A stretch of 64,000 nt of DNA from contig NC_041691.1 of the NCBI RefSeq assembly GCF_900005765.1, positions 992,001 through 1,056,000 of the forward strand, in the 5' to 3' direction. Source of the DNA: Plasmodium relictum (taxonomy: Eukaryota; Apicomplexa; Aconoidasida; Haemosporida; Plasmodiidae). The notes below the pieces were generated by a model. It did no database searches and was not told where the DNA came from. It saw nothing but the letters and a program-made list of their open reading frames with translations. Below, one piece after another: positions 10,219-23,700 of this stretch (positions are counted from its first letter, which is position 1; every line of letters starts with the position of its first letter). The translations under genes were made by a program, and so were the position numbers.

Positions 10219-10485
10219 ATGTCATATCCTTATAATCCAGAATTTTTCGTTCGTTATCCTAAATTTAAAGAAAGGGAAGAAAAAGATAGAATAGTGGATC
10301 CACGAATAGAATTAGAAAAAAAATGTGCAGTGAAATGTGTTCGACCAGTTAATGAATATCAGAATTGTGTAAGTAGAGTAAAAGCAAGAACTGATGATAA
10401 AGGAAATTGTTTAGGCCAATATGAAGAATTATATGTTTGTATTGATCATTGTGTTGCTAAAGATTTATTTAATTATCTAGTTTAG
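10219..10485 (+). CDS. QCR6: Cytochrome bc1 complex subunit 6 (QCR6/UQCRH, hinge protein)
   Basis: This is a small 88-residue protein. The ATG at 10219 is chosen because the frame upstream offers only a GTG and the protein begins well with MSYPYNP. The hinge-protein cysteine pattern is present: KKCAVKC, YQNCVSR, GNCLGQY and the C-terminal DHCVAKDLFNYL, which is the family's most conserved stretch. These Cys form two disulphides that brace a helical hairpin. The family sits on the intermembrane-space side of complex III beside cytochrome c1 and aids cytochrome c docking. The acidic N-terminal arm of animal and yeast members is absent; the N terminus is mixed charge. Complex III is the atovaquone target in Plasmodium, through cytochrome b, not this subunit. 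Confidence 0.93.
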   Translation: MSYPYNPEFFVRYPKFKEREEKDRIVDPRIELEKKCAVKCVRPVNEYQNCVSRVKARTDDKGNCLGQYEELYVCIDHCVAKDLFNYLV

Positions 10486-10750
10486 CGTATATTATTATAA
10501 TATTTTTATTTATTTATTTTTTTTTTTAACATTTCCATTTCCTTTTAGGTTTTTTTTTTTTTTTTTTTTAATATAAATGCTTTTTTAAAAACCGCCTAAT
10601 AGTTTAAATGACTTTAATTAACAAAAAAATATATATGAAATATGAATAAATTTAAATAAAAAAAAAAAAAGGAAAGAAATATATAAATTAAAGATTGGGA
10701 AGAAGTAATTTATAAGTAAATAAATAAGACCAGAAAAAAAAAAAAAAAAA

Positions 10751-13700
10751 TTATAAAGTTGGTGATACTTTGATAAATGAAACCGTTGAATTAAATTGAT
10801 TAATACTGCAATACATTCTTGTTGGATTATTATAAATAGGATTTAAGAAATTACAATCAACATAATCTATTATACACTCCTGAATATTCTGCTCTTTATT
10901 ATTTGAATGTAATAATAAAGAAAATTTGTCTTTATGGAGAATATTTTGTTCATTATTTAAATGTTTTAATAATGATTCATTTTTTTTAATTTTTACTGAT
11001 ACTCCAAAATTTTGATATGAATTGCTGATGTTATATTTTGTATTTTTTGTTTTTTTATTTTTATTTGTATCATTTTTCTGTAAAATTGATCTATTTATTC
11101 TATTAAATTTTAAATTATTACTTAATTTTTTATCATATAAATTTCTACTGTTATATAAGCTTAAGTTTTTTATGAAGTTATAAAAGTATTTTTCATATTT
11201 TGGTTTTATAATTATTTCTTTTTCATCAGATTCTAATATAATATTTATTATCTTAAAAATCTTTTTTTCATTTAAGTTATTACTAAATATTTTAAAGAGC
11301 CAAACACTTTTATCGTATAATTCTTCGCATTTTTCGAATAAATTAAATAGTCTTTTGTTAAAAATTATTTTGTATCTTTTTTTGTATATTTTTCTAATTC
11401 TATTTATAAAATGCATATCATTGTAAGTAGTTCTTTTTTTTTCATCTGCATGATCAAAATGAAAATTTTTGAAATAGTTCTCATCTTTACTATTACAGTA
11501 GTTATTCTTATAATTTAAACTTTGCTCTTTATAACTCATATCTAAATTATTATTACTACTTTTTTCAGAACTGTTAATATTTTTATTTTCTCTTAAATTA
11601 TTTTTACGTCCACTTTTATCATATTCTTTGTCTATATTATTAATGCTGCAAAAATCATCTTCACTGTTATTACCTTTAAAGTTATCTTCCTTCGTATTAT
11701 ATGTAGCAGGATTATTTTTTTCTTTACATTTCATCAAATTATTATTACTTGGAGAATTATTCATATCATTGGGTTCATTATTACTCTGTTCTTTTTTTTG
11801 ATTCTTTTGTTGAATATATTCTTGTTCATTTTCATTCATTTGTGAATTACATTTCTTTAATAAAAATCTTAGAAAATTATTCATTTTTTTCTTTTTTTTT
11901 TTATGCAATTTTTTTATAATAGTGAATAATTTTGAGAGAATATCTTGAATTTTTTTTATGTAGATTAATTTGGAATGCATAATGGAACTGATATATGATA
12001 TAAAAAATATTTTATAAACACATTCTAATATATCTAAAATACTCATATTTAACAAATTATCTAAATTTAATTCACCAACAAAAAAAGTATTAAATGGACT
12101 CTTTATTTTCTTTATATAATCATAATTATTTTTGACATAATCGAACATGTTTTTTAAATAATCATTATTCATATAATACTTCCTCTTTATTTCCTTATAC
12201 TTATCTTTTATATAAAGTGCGTCAATATTAACAAAGTAGCTATTTTTTATACAATTATAACAATATTTCAATAAATTTTGAGATGTATATACTTTTCCTA
12301 TATTTATTTTATACCATTTTATGAAATCAGTAAAGTTATAATTGTCTTTATTCTTATTTTTTAATATTTCATGAATTAAAAAAATCATTTCATCTTGATC
12401 ATTTATATTCTTTGTACAAACATTATTTTTACTTATAAACAATTCCATATTAATTAAAGGAAATGGAAAGAAATTCGATAAGACAATTTTTTTTTCCTTT
12501 ACATTTCTTTTTCTTAGTGAAATAACATTCTTTTTTTCTCTACAATTTTTAATATTATCAATATAATCATTATTAAATTTATTATTATTGATATTAATAT
12601 TATTAATATTATTAAGATTATTATTATTTTCGGAGTTTATAATCGAATTTTTTGTTAGTGGATCTTTAAATTCTTTAATATATTCTAATTCAAAATTATA
12701 ATTGTTATTTTTATTTATCTCATTTTTACATACATTATTATTCATGTCACTTGAAAAAATTATATTTTCACTTAAAATATCGTTTTTTAAATTAGTTGAA
12801 GAACTATTACTCTTATTACGTGTAATATTTGTATCTGTATCATTTTCATTATCATTCAAGAAATCATATAAATTTGAGTTATTATATGATACAGAACTAT
12901 TACTTTCATTGCAAAAAAAGTTTAATGTTTTTTTTTGTTTCATTTGATTTCTCTTTTCGTTAATTTTAAATTGTTGTGTTGATATATTTAATGCTTTAAT
13001 GTATTGAGAAAGAATAGAACAAGAATAAGAATAAATATTAAGTGGGCCATATGACAAAACTAAATGATCATTAAAAATATATTCATTATTTTCATATTTA
13101 TTTCTTAAGTTATCGAAAAATTGATTCCATATATAATAAAAGGTTTTGATATTACTTGAATGACTTGCTAAATAACAAAATAAAATTGATATTTTTTCTT
13201 CCTGGTGGCATAAGAAATATTTTTTTTTAATGATTAAAAAGTCTCTTATAATTTGTTGTAATTTTTTTTCGTTTTTTCTTTTTTTTATATTTTTTTTTCT
13301 AGAATTTAAAAATTTTATTTTATTTTTTTTTTTTTTATATAGATAATTCCTTTTTAAAAAATGATTTTTGCATAAAAAAAAGCAAAAACTTTCTCTGTTG
13401 TTTTTGTATAATTTATGATATCTTTGATTGATTTTAAAGAAAGAATTTGTATTTTTCTTATGCTGATTAGAACTATTTTCATGTGTATACTCCACATTGT
13501 TGTTCAATATATTGTTATTTATTAATATTTCATTTAAGTAAGAAGGTTCAGAACAATTCTTTTTTTTTAAAGATACTTTATTTAAATTTTTTTTATCTTC
13601 TAAGTGAATAAGCCTATTCTTTCTCAAATAATTGTATTCGTATATTTTTTTTTTGTTATTACTAAACATGTTATTTAAAATGCTGTCTATATGATATCTT

Positions 13701-15763
13701 GTATACTCATCTTCTATATTAAAACAGTTGAATGAGGATGCTTCATCATGTTTTAACCACTTTTTATTTTTTATCGGTATATATTTAATTATAATATTTT
13801 CAATAGATTGATCATTTTTATATGATTTATCATTTTTTTTTTTTTTTAATTCTGATAATTCATTATAGTACAAATTCAAAATATTTTTCAATAAATAACT
13901 ATTTTTTCCTTTGTATTTATCATTATTTATAAATCTTATTTTCCAAATATTAATTATTTTATTTTTTTCATTTTCATTATTATTCAAAATTTTATGTTGC
14001 ATATTCTTAATAAAATTCAAAACATATATAGACAAAAAAAAATTATCATTTTTTGGTATATTTTTATGATTCCTTACAATGTCAAATAAATGATTTATCT
14101 CTTCAAAAGTTGATTTTTTTTTAATGCTAAAATTTTCATTTGTTACACTAGAATATGAAGATGTGTAGAGTGAAAAATAGTCAGAAAACTTGTAGTCATC
14201 ATCTGAGAGAAGAGCTGTATTTTCTATTTTATTGAAAGGGCTTACATAGTTATGTTTACAAAAGTTATTTTTACTATTATATAAGTAATTATTCCTCTTA
14301 TTCTCTTTATTTTGTTTAAGAACCATATCATTATAATTTTTTTCCATTTTAGTAAAATAAGATAGGTATAACTTTCTACTGTAGTATCTATTTTTTTTTA
14401 TGTAATTAAATATATTATCTAAATATATATGAGAAAATTTATTTTTGTAAATATTGAGCATATATCTATTTTTTAAAGTATATTTACTTTTACATTTTTC
14501 ATTTGTTCCTTTTGCTTTTATTTTTAATAAATCATATTTTTTATTTTTTAAATTTAACGATTTAGGAAATTTATAATTATGTAATTTATCAATTAAATAT
14601 ATATTTTTTAGATGAATATTTATATTATAAATATTGTTTCCTTTTATATTAGCTAAATATATAAATAAGCAAAACAAAGATAATAAATGGTCAAAAGTGA
14701 AACATTTGAAATAATTATAAAATTTAAAGGAATGGTAATTTACTTCCAAACCAACACCTTTAAATAATGCAATATAGTTTTTTATTTTTTCATTATTACA
14801 TAAACTAATATTTTTTTTTTGCTCTTTATTATTTCTTTTTTTGTTTTCTCTATGATTTAGTTTAAGGGGATTTATACATTTATAATATATATAATCATTT
14901 GTATGAAAATGACCATGATAGATATGTTCATTTTTATCTATTATAATAAATGTAGGTACGGATATATCTAATTCACTAAGAGCCAATTTTAAGCTATTTA
15001 AAATTAAACTACTAATAGAAAAATGTTCAATATTAATACATCGTTCATCTTCTAATCCATTCTTATCATTAATTTCTAATTCTATATATTCATTAACTAA
15101 ATAGAAAAAAAAAAAAAAGGAATGAGTATAAAACTTACAAAATATTAAGATATATTAGAATGTGTAAAAAGATAATATGATAATGAGTAAAGGGACAATG
15201 TATTATTGTATAAAATTATAATATAAAATTACATATATGGAAAATACAAAATGGTTTAGAAAAAAAAGTAATAAAACGTAAAATTGAAAAAAAAAAACTT
15301 TACCAAAAAAAAATCTTTGTATTGGGAAAGTTCGGGCTGGAAATAAAGATACTTCTGAACAATTTAAATTGCCATGTAAGCAATAAAAAGAATTTACAAT
15401 TGTAACATTTTTATTATAAATGTATGAACTATCATGAAATGGGAAAATTTTTTGGCACTTATTATATGGAAAATAAACGTAATTTAATTTTATTATATAA
15501 TCTTTTTTTATATATTTTTTTAGTAATTTACAGCTATCTTCAACAATTATAACTAAAGATAAGGGTGCTAAAGAAGTTTTATTTTTTTCATTATTTATAA
15601 AAGCATATTTATTTTCATACTTTTTTTTTGTTTCTTTAATATTTAATTTTTTTAAGCTAACTAAAATATCTTTTGTAAAAATTTCAAAATCACTAAGTCT
15701 AGTAAAATCTGTATAATCATCCTTATATATAGTTTCAATTTTATTTCTTTCTATATAATTCAT
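10751..15763 (-). CDS. Rab3GAP catalytic subunit-like protein (two exons)
   Basis: Two exons: 15763-15304 and 15096-10751, joined across a 207-nt intron (donor GGTAAAG, acceptor TCTATTTAG). The junction restores one Val codon and gives 1601 residues. Recognised Rab3GAP1 landmarks, in order: an N-terminal YTDFTRLSDFEIFTKDI (~17-33); FPARTFPIQRFFFVNEYIEL spanning the junction (~143-162), which fits the family's FPPR...YGLREFV segment; VPTFIIIDKNEHIYHGHF (~198); FYYIWNQFFDNLRNKYENN (~805); DFIKWY (~1075); and the tail motif PTRMYCSINQF near the C terminus. Asn/Lys-rich inserts separate them. In animals RAB3GAP1 with RAB3GAP2 is a GAP for Rab3 and an exchange factor for Rab18 at the ER. I could not place the catalytic Arg; the aligned stretch appears Lys-rich. 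I saw no RAB3GAP2-like gene in this window. Confidence 0.65.
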
Positions 15764-16649
15764 TATTTTTTTAATTTTTCTGAATTATATATTTTTACTA
15801 TATATAACTTAAATTATAGAAAATATCTGTTTTCATTTTATTTATATTCTAACAACTTTAAAAAGTTTTACATATATATTGATGAAAACTCAGATTTCAA
15901 TTAAAAAAAAAAAAAAAAAAAAGTTAAATATAAAATTTGCAATTAATTTTTTATATTTACTTTTATATTTTCTTTTCATTAATTTTTTATTAATAAATTA
16001 TAGATCACTAAATTTTTAATTTTCATATTTTTTTTCGCTTCTAAAATATTTTATTTTGTCATAAATATATTTTCATTAAAATTCTATTTTTTTTTTAAAA
16101 TAACTGTTGGCATTAAAATGAATGTATATTTAAAAACAAAAGAAAATTATTATAAAATTAAGTCTTTTTTAGCATTTTCAATTATTCATTTAAAGTATAG
16201 TTTTACTTAGAAACAGTATATTAAAAATCTATATTAGTATAAATAACACATTAAATTTTTTTATTTAAAAAGAAAAAGTTAATACTAGCTTAAAACATAG
16301 GAATGTGTAAGAAAACAATTCCAATAAAGAAAAAAAAAATTTAATTCTTAAAGTAATTTAAAACAAAAAAATTTTAAAAAAAATTTCCCTCATTTTATTT
16401 CTAAAAAATTATGAAGTTATTTAATTAAAAAAATAACTCCATATAAAATATGAGATTTTAATGAAAGATATAAAATTTAAATCACAAAAACAAAAACAAA
16501 TAATTAACTTAAAAAAATTATAGTGAAAAACAAAAGAGAAAAAGAAAAAATGCTTAAATTTTAAGATCTTACAGTTTGTTTAATTTTTATTGAAATATTT
16601 TATTTTTATTCACATAAACATATATCTCCACTATATCTAAGCTATTAAA
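15764..16649. other. Spacer upstream of the Rab3GAP-like gene
   Basis: These 886 bases contain the Rab3GAP-like promoter and the 3' flank of the small zinc-finger gene. The DNA is poly(A/T)-rich throughout (for example A-run 15904-15922). No frame or RNA gene is supported. Confidence 0.7.
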
Positions 16650-17026
16650 CTAATAATTTTTCTTTAGAGAATAATTAAAACTTCGTGCTTTCTTTTTTTT
16701 GTTATTTTCTTCATGTATGAAGAAATAAATTTTCACTGCTAAATATTAATGCATATTATAATTTTTTAATTATAATTTTTTCTAGTAAACATTAGTTAAT
16801 ATTTTAACATCTATCAAATACTTTTGCCATTTGAAAAGTTTTGTGAACACATATATAAATGTTCTGCATAAAGTTCTTTAAGAATATTATCTTTACATTT
16901 AGGGCAAATTAACCTTAAATTCTCTAACTCCTTAGGCTTTAAAATAGACTTCAAATAATTATCATTTTTTGATATCCCTATGTAATTTTTGCTTACAAAT
17001 TTCAATAATTCGTCATTATAATTCAT
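16650..17026 (-). CDS. Small Sgf11/ATXN7-type C2HC zinc-finger protein (two exons)
   Basis: Two exons, 17026-16822 and 16738-16650, keep phase across an 83-nt intron (donor GTATTTG, acceptor ATATTTAG) and encode 97 residues. The start ATG is at 17026. Residues ~41-60 read CPKCKDNILKELYAEHLYMC, a Cys-x2-Cys-x11-His-x3-Cys finger with HL before the last Cys. Sgf11 of the SAGA deubiquitinase module has exactly this spacing and a length near 99 residues, with an N-terminal helix as seen here. Exon 2 adds a Lys-rich tail (ENNKKKKARS), comparable to the basic flank that helps Sgf11 contact the nucleosome. If exon 2 is wrong, exon 1 alone gives a 70-residue frame. Other C2HC proteins remain possible. 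It is upstream of and co-oriented with the Rab3GAP-like gene. Confidence 0.5.
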
Positions 17027-20000
17027 CTTTTAATAGAGTAAATATATATAAATTTGTTAATTATATGATTCTTATAATTCATTGCATTTTACACAAATGA
17101 ATAAATGAATATAAAAAAATTCTAATGAAAAAAAATATAAAGTACTTAATTGAAAAGGACGCTACAAAAAAAAAAAAAAAAATATTTTAAGAAAGCAAAA
17201 ACAAAAAAAAGATCTTATACATGAAATCAGTTTATTTTAATATATGAAAAAATTAAATATTTTAAAATTTAAAAAAATAAATTAATAAATAGGAAACATA
17301 TGTATATTTTATATTTTTAAAATTTTTAATTATATTTTTTAATTTGCATGTAGTTGACAAAAAAAAAAAAAATAAAATAAAATAACTGTACTACAATAAT
17401 GTAATGATTTTTAATATATAAAAAGTTAACATCATAATATTGATAAGTAAATTTTCCATAATTAGATCTTAATATTTAAAAAAAAAAAAAAAGTAATTAA
17501 TTTTTTAAGTGCTTCTGCAAAATAAATTGAGAAAAAAAAATAAAATAAAATAAATGCTCACATAAAATTGCTTTGAAAGGAAAGAAAAAAGAGTTTTAAA
17601 AAGTAACTAAGTATGTTAAAGTTTTAATCTCTCCTGTTGTTTTTATTTAAATATTTTTACAAGATTCATAATAAACATTTTTTGAACCTTATTTATATTT
17701 GGATCAATAAGTCGATTAATTAATAATTAATTATTTATAAAAAAGAACATGTAAGACATTTTTTTATATATAAATGAAATTGTATAGCCTTTACAGATTT
17801 TTTCTAAATTAAACGTATGCATATCTACTCATCAAATATGTTCATATTTAATTATAGTTTGTAATAAATACAAATAATATTTAATTATTCATTAAAAGTT
17901 CATGAATAAAAGGAGAAAGTATCTTATTTAGTGTATAAAATACTGCAAATGCTTTTTTTATTTGTTTATTATTTTTTTTTTTTTCTCAAAATGAACAAAA
18001 AATTTAAAGTCATGCAACAAATATAAAAACGAAAACATATAATACGTAATTTCTTTTATATATTATTTATTAATCCAAAAGTAAATATGAGAAGTAAATG
18101 AAAAACATATTGTATAATTTAAAAAGGGGGAAGAAAAAAATGGTATAATATGAAAGCTTGCATGTTTTCTCATGCTTTGAACAATAGATGGTTTCTTTCA
18201 ATTTCAGTATGTTGTTCTTTTGCATTCATTTTTTTATAAGAAAAGCAAAAATGTTTCGTATATTAAACAATGAGAAAAATTAAACCAAATTAAAAGAATA
18301 AAAAAGGAGATATAAACTTTGAAAAAAATTATTCTATAAAAAATTCAAGATTTGTGAATTTTTTAAATCAATTTATTTTTTAAGTCTTTCAAAACAATGA
18401 ATTTGGCATATACTAATTTTCAAATTCTCTTTTTTTTTTTTTTTGGAATCATTAATCATTAGAGCATTAAATGGACTTTTTTTTTGTAAGAAATAAAAAA
18501 TTGCATTTAAATTATATTAATTTTTCTATGTATTATTTTTACAACAAAAAATAGTAAAAAAAAAAAAATTAAATGATTTAACGAGTAACAATCATAATGA
18601 GTTTAAGAATTAAATAATTTATTTTCATTTAAAAAATTTAATTTTTTTTAAATAATATATATAAGAAAATGTCTGATCTTTTCACAATGTACATATTTTT
18701 CAAAAAAAAAAAAAAATTAGAATATCAATATTTTTGATATTATCTGAATATGCGAAGACATTTTGTGAATAAATAATTGCTTAATTTTTTCTATTAACAA
18801 TTTTTTTTTTTTTTAATTCTTCTTTTATTTAATTCTAAGAGATTACTTTTTATACTCCATGAAGCATGATAGAAAATTAAATATTCCTGATGAATATGTA
18901 TATTTTTTCATGCACACATGTGTATATTAACAAAAAATTTATAAGTACATATCTTTTGAATACACATTTTTATAAATTATTAAGTATATTAATATAAATG
19001 CTATAGGAATATACAATTAAATTTAGAAGTTGAATTTAAATTTTTTTTGAAAGTCTTTATTTTCATATTTATAATTCATTTAATAATACTATAAATTAAA
19101 GATAAATACTTATTAAGCTAATATTTTAATATAACAAAAATGATGACGCAGCAAGAACATTAAAATTTAACTAATAAAATATGTTTTTTTTTATTATTTT
19201 AGTTATAGTTTTTCTCATTTTATTTAATTTATATTTATTTTCTCCTTTTAAAATTTATCTAGCTTTGTAAAAAATTAATTTTATACTTTAATACTTAAAC
19301 AACTTAGAATATAGATTATATAATAAAAAGTACTACATTATCCTTAAAATAAAATAAAAAAAAAAATTATTAGTAAATATTAAAATAAGATTTTTAAGAA
19401 TTTTTGCGTTCTTTTTATATCGTTTTAATTTAAAAATTTTCAAAGATATACCCATTATTTGTAGTTAATGATGTTCGTTTATTTTTTATTATTATAGAGG
19501 TGATGCTAATAATTTTATAAATTTAAATACCATTAATCAAAATTTTAAGTTTTGATTTATTATTAAGTACAATTATTAATAAGAAATGAAGTGTTACTGA
19601 ATACTTTTATAATATAAAAATTAAAAAAAAATCTTCATTTTAACATAAAAGAACACCTTATCATTATGTATTATTCTATTTTTTTTATTCTATTTTTTTA
19701 TATGAAATATAAAATTTTAAAACTTTCTGTGTTTTTTATTTTCTTCCTTATATTAAAAACGCATGTATTTAAAGATGTGTTAAGGGAAAAAAAAAAAGTA
19801 TAAAATAATTTAAATGAAATAATATTGCTTTATTTTGTAATTAAAAGAAAAAAAAAATTTATATGGGTACGGAATTGTTCAATTTAACTTATTTTAGAGT
19901 TTAATACTTGTTTTTATTTACATATGATTAATATCAAATTTTTTATTATATTTCTTTTTATTTATTATTAATTTTTTAAATTCTATTTTTATAAATTAAT

Positions 20001-20729
20001 TCCATATTTTTGAAAATATATATAGAACCCTTTAAAAAAAAAATCATACGTTTTATTTTGAACTAATATTTTATTTAAATTATTAATTTTTTATGTTTAC
20101 GTTTACAGATATTCGTATTTTTTTTTTTTTTTTTTTTTTCAACAGAATTTATCATAATTTTAAGTATTAATTTTTTTTTAAAAAAAATTACACTTTTATT
20201 TTTTTCTTTAACAGTTTTTTTCTTTAATATAAAGTTTTATAGTATAACAATTAAAATTATTTTTTATTTTTTTATTTTGTTGTTATATATTATACACATG
20301 TGTATAAATCTGTTTATTTATGCACAATTTTATTTTAATTTTTTTTCTTTATTTCTTTAAATGTAAATTATACCCGTTGCATATACATTTTATTTTTTTT
20401 ATTTCTTTTAAGTTTACATTTATCTTTTTTATTCTGATTTATTTATGGGAATGCTAACTTTTTTAGTATATATTAGTTTTAATTAAATATATGATTTTAT
20501 GTGTAATAATTTTTTTTTATAAGTTATTCTACTTTTTTTGTTTACGTTGTTATAAATTAAGAGTCTAAATCTATAAAAACATATATATAATCTTTGTATG
20601 CTAATATTTAAAATTTGTCTAATTTTAAATATAAAAATAGCGTTATAATTTGACAAAGATTTATATATATATACAGATAAATAATATAATTTTTTTTTTT
20701 TTGATTTTTTCTAAATTAATATTATAAAA
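17027..20729. other. 3.7-kb gene-poor region upstream of PEPC
   Basis: No gene of useful length is open here. It separates a minus-strand gene from PEPC and so holds two divergent promoters and probably a long PEPC 5' UTR. Islands of more complex sequence lie at 18120-18240 (with a G-box-like AGGGGGA near 18125-18131 and a GTATGT donor-like site at 18207) and at 18855-18930. Each carries a short frame of 23-29 codons. They could be non-coding first exons, upstream ORFs or unrelated short exons. Confidence 0.6.
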
Positions 20730-23700
20730 ATGAATGACCATAAAAATGTTATAAATGGAGGTTCAGAAGAAGAAAATAAGAGTAAAAATATTGATGAAAC
20801 AAAAGATGATGAAAAATTAAAATTTTTAATGGAAGGGAAATTGGTTGAAAAAAAGAGTACTATAGATTTTATAAAACCTTTAAAAGACGATATAAAAGTA
20901 TTAGACTTTTTATTATTTGATATGCTAAAAAATAATCTACCTAATAATTTATTTGAAATATTATGCAAAATTCATGATTTATCAGAAACATATAGCGAAA
21001 ATCCAACTAACGAAAATTTTGAATCATTAAAAAATTGCATATATAATTTAAAAGACGAATATTTAGGGACTATAGTAAATGCTTTTGGGCATATGTGCAT
21101 TCTTTCTAATTTTGCAGAATGGGCTCATAGAGGTAGAAGAAGAAAAGCTTTTGAAAAATCCTTTGTACCAAATGATAAAATATATGGTTCAGTAAATGAA
21201 ACATTAAAAGGTACATTTAATATATTAATTAATAATGGATTTAGTGTAAATGATATATATGAACAGTTGTGTAATCAAACTATTGAATTTGTGTTAACCA
21301 CGCATCCAACACAAGCAATTAGAACTTCTCTTTTAAAAAATTATATACAATTAGGAGAGTTATTGTTAAAATTAGATAATACTGATAAGGAGTTATATAA
21401 AAAGAAGTTATTGTATGATAATTTAAAAACTAATTTATTAGCTTCATGGAAAACAGATGTAATTAGAAGAATTAAGCCAACACCTATTGATGAAGCTATT
21501 ACATTAGTTGATATTGTTGAGGATTGTATTTTTTATAGAATACCTAATATTATAAGATATATTGATAATGTTTTTTCTGAATATAACTTGCCTCCTGTTA
21601 AATTAAGTTCAAAAATTTGCTTATTTTCTTCATGGGCAGGTGGGGATAGAGATGGAAATCCTTTTGTTTTGCCGGAAACAACAAGATATGTATGTTATAT
21701 GAATAAAATAAGAGGATGCGAGCTATTTATTCCTATGATTGAAATATTAATAAGAGATTTAACATTGCATCATTGCACAGAGAAATTTAAAACATATGTG
21801 AAACTTTTAGAAGATGAAGTATCTGATTACATTTTTGATAAAGATAATAAATATTTGGTGCAAAAATTTCAGTGGTTTTCTCCTTTCTCCAAGCCTAATA
21901 AAAAAGAAATATATAGAAGAGCATTATTAATAGTAAGGGCAAAATTAAAAAGCGCAGTTCAAGTTTATAGATCTTTAATAGCACATCAAATAGTAGATCA
22001 AGATTTTGAGAAATTGATGTTTCATAATACTGAAGAATTTGAAGAAATATTATTAGAATGTTATAAAAGTTTGGTGCATTCTGGTAATTCATTAATAGCA
22101 GAGGGCTATTTAAAAGATGTTATAAGAAATGTTAAGATATTTGGTTTGCATTTATTGAAGTTAGATATAAGGCAAGAATCTGATAAACATGTATTAGCAA
22201 TGGATTATATATGTGAAAAATTAAATATGAAAAAATATTCTCTTTTAAATGAAGAAGAGAAAATAAATTTTTTAACACAAATATTAAATTCTAATAGGCC
22301 TTTAATACCAAATAATATTGAACAGGAAGATGATATTTCAAGTGATTTTCTGAATGTTATAAAAACATTTGATGTATGCTCACAAATAGAAGAGGACGCA
22401 TTAGGTGCATACATAGTATCTATGTGTAGTAATGCTTCTGACATTTTGCTGGTAGAGGTATTTCAAAAGGAGTTTAAAAAAAGTTCCCAAAGAAGAACAC
22501 AAAGAGTAGTTCCATTATTAGAGACTATTCAATCCTTGAAAAATTCATCTACCATTTTAGAAAATTTGATAAAAAATCCATGGTATCGTAATCATTTAAG
22601 AATTAATTTTAGCAATAAGCAAGAGATCATGATTGGTTACTCAGATTCTGGTAAAGATGGAGGAAGATTAGCATCTGCATGGGAATTATTTAAAGCACAA
22701 GAAAAATTAGTAGCATTAGGAAAGGAGTATTCAGTTGAAATTCATTTTTTTCATGGAAGAGGTGGAAGTGTAAGTAGAGGAGGAGGACCACAACATTTAG
22801 CAATTTTATCTCAGCCTATAGATACTATAAAAAATTATTTGAGAGTAACAATACAAGGAGAAATAATAACACAAGATTTTTGCTTAAAAGGTATGATGTT
22901 AAGATCTATTGAAACTTATATAAGTGCAGTTTTGAAATGTTCTTTATTACAAAATACAGTTACAATTAAGAAAGAATGGAGAGAATTAATGGATGAAGTA
23001 AGTGAATTAACCACAAAAGAGTACAAAAAAGTTGTTTATGAAAATTCAGATTTTGTTAAATATTTTAGATATGCTACCCCTCAAATTGAAATTGGAAAAT
23101 TAAATTTAGGATCGAGACCATCTAAAAGAAAGGATGGAAATGTAGAATCCTTGAGGGCAATTCCTTGGGTTTTTTCTTGGACACAAAATAGAATGCACTT
23201 ATCGGTCTGGTTAGGTATTGAAGTAGTTTTAGATTATCTTATAAATAATAAAAAGTTGCATATTTTACAAGATATGTATAAAAATTGGCCTTTTTGTACT
23301 AGCTTTTTTAATTTAATTAGTATGGTTATGGCTAAAGCTAGCTTACAAATAGCAGAAGAATATGATATTTTAGTACCAGAGGAATTAAAATATATAGGTA
23401 TAATCTTAAGAGAAAAATTAAAAAAATCTATGGAATTAACATTTCTTGTTACTAATGAAAAAACATTTTGTGATAATGATCAATTGACAAAAAGATCTAT
23501 TGAAAGTAGGACCAAGTGGGTTGCAGTTTGCAATTTAATACAAATTCAAGCTCTTAAAAGATTAAGAGAAAAAGAGAACAATAATAATAATAATAATAAT
23601 AATTTTAATTGTGATACTAAAAATAACCACAAAAGATTTCATGTGTTAGAATCACCTCGTTCTGACACCATTGAACTATTAAAAAAAAAAGTTGAAGAAT

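Noticed and set aside
14986-15203. Treating 15203-15763 and 10751-14986 as two separate genes
   Set aside because: A GT-AG intron with matched phase joins them, the second frame has no ATG near its start, and both halves fit one family.
19139-19240. Possible C/D snoRNA from an ATGATGA C-box-like word at 19140
   Set aside because: No CTGA D box at a suitable distance and no terminal stem.
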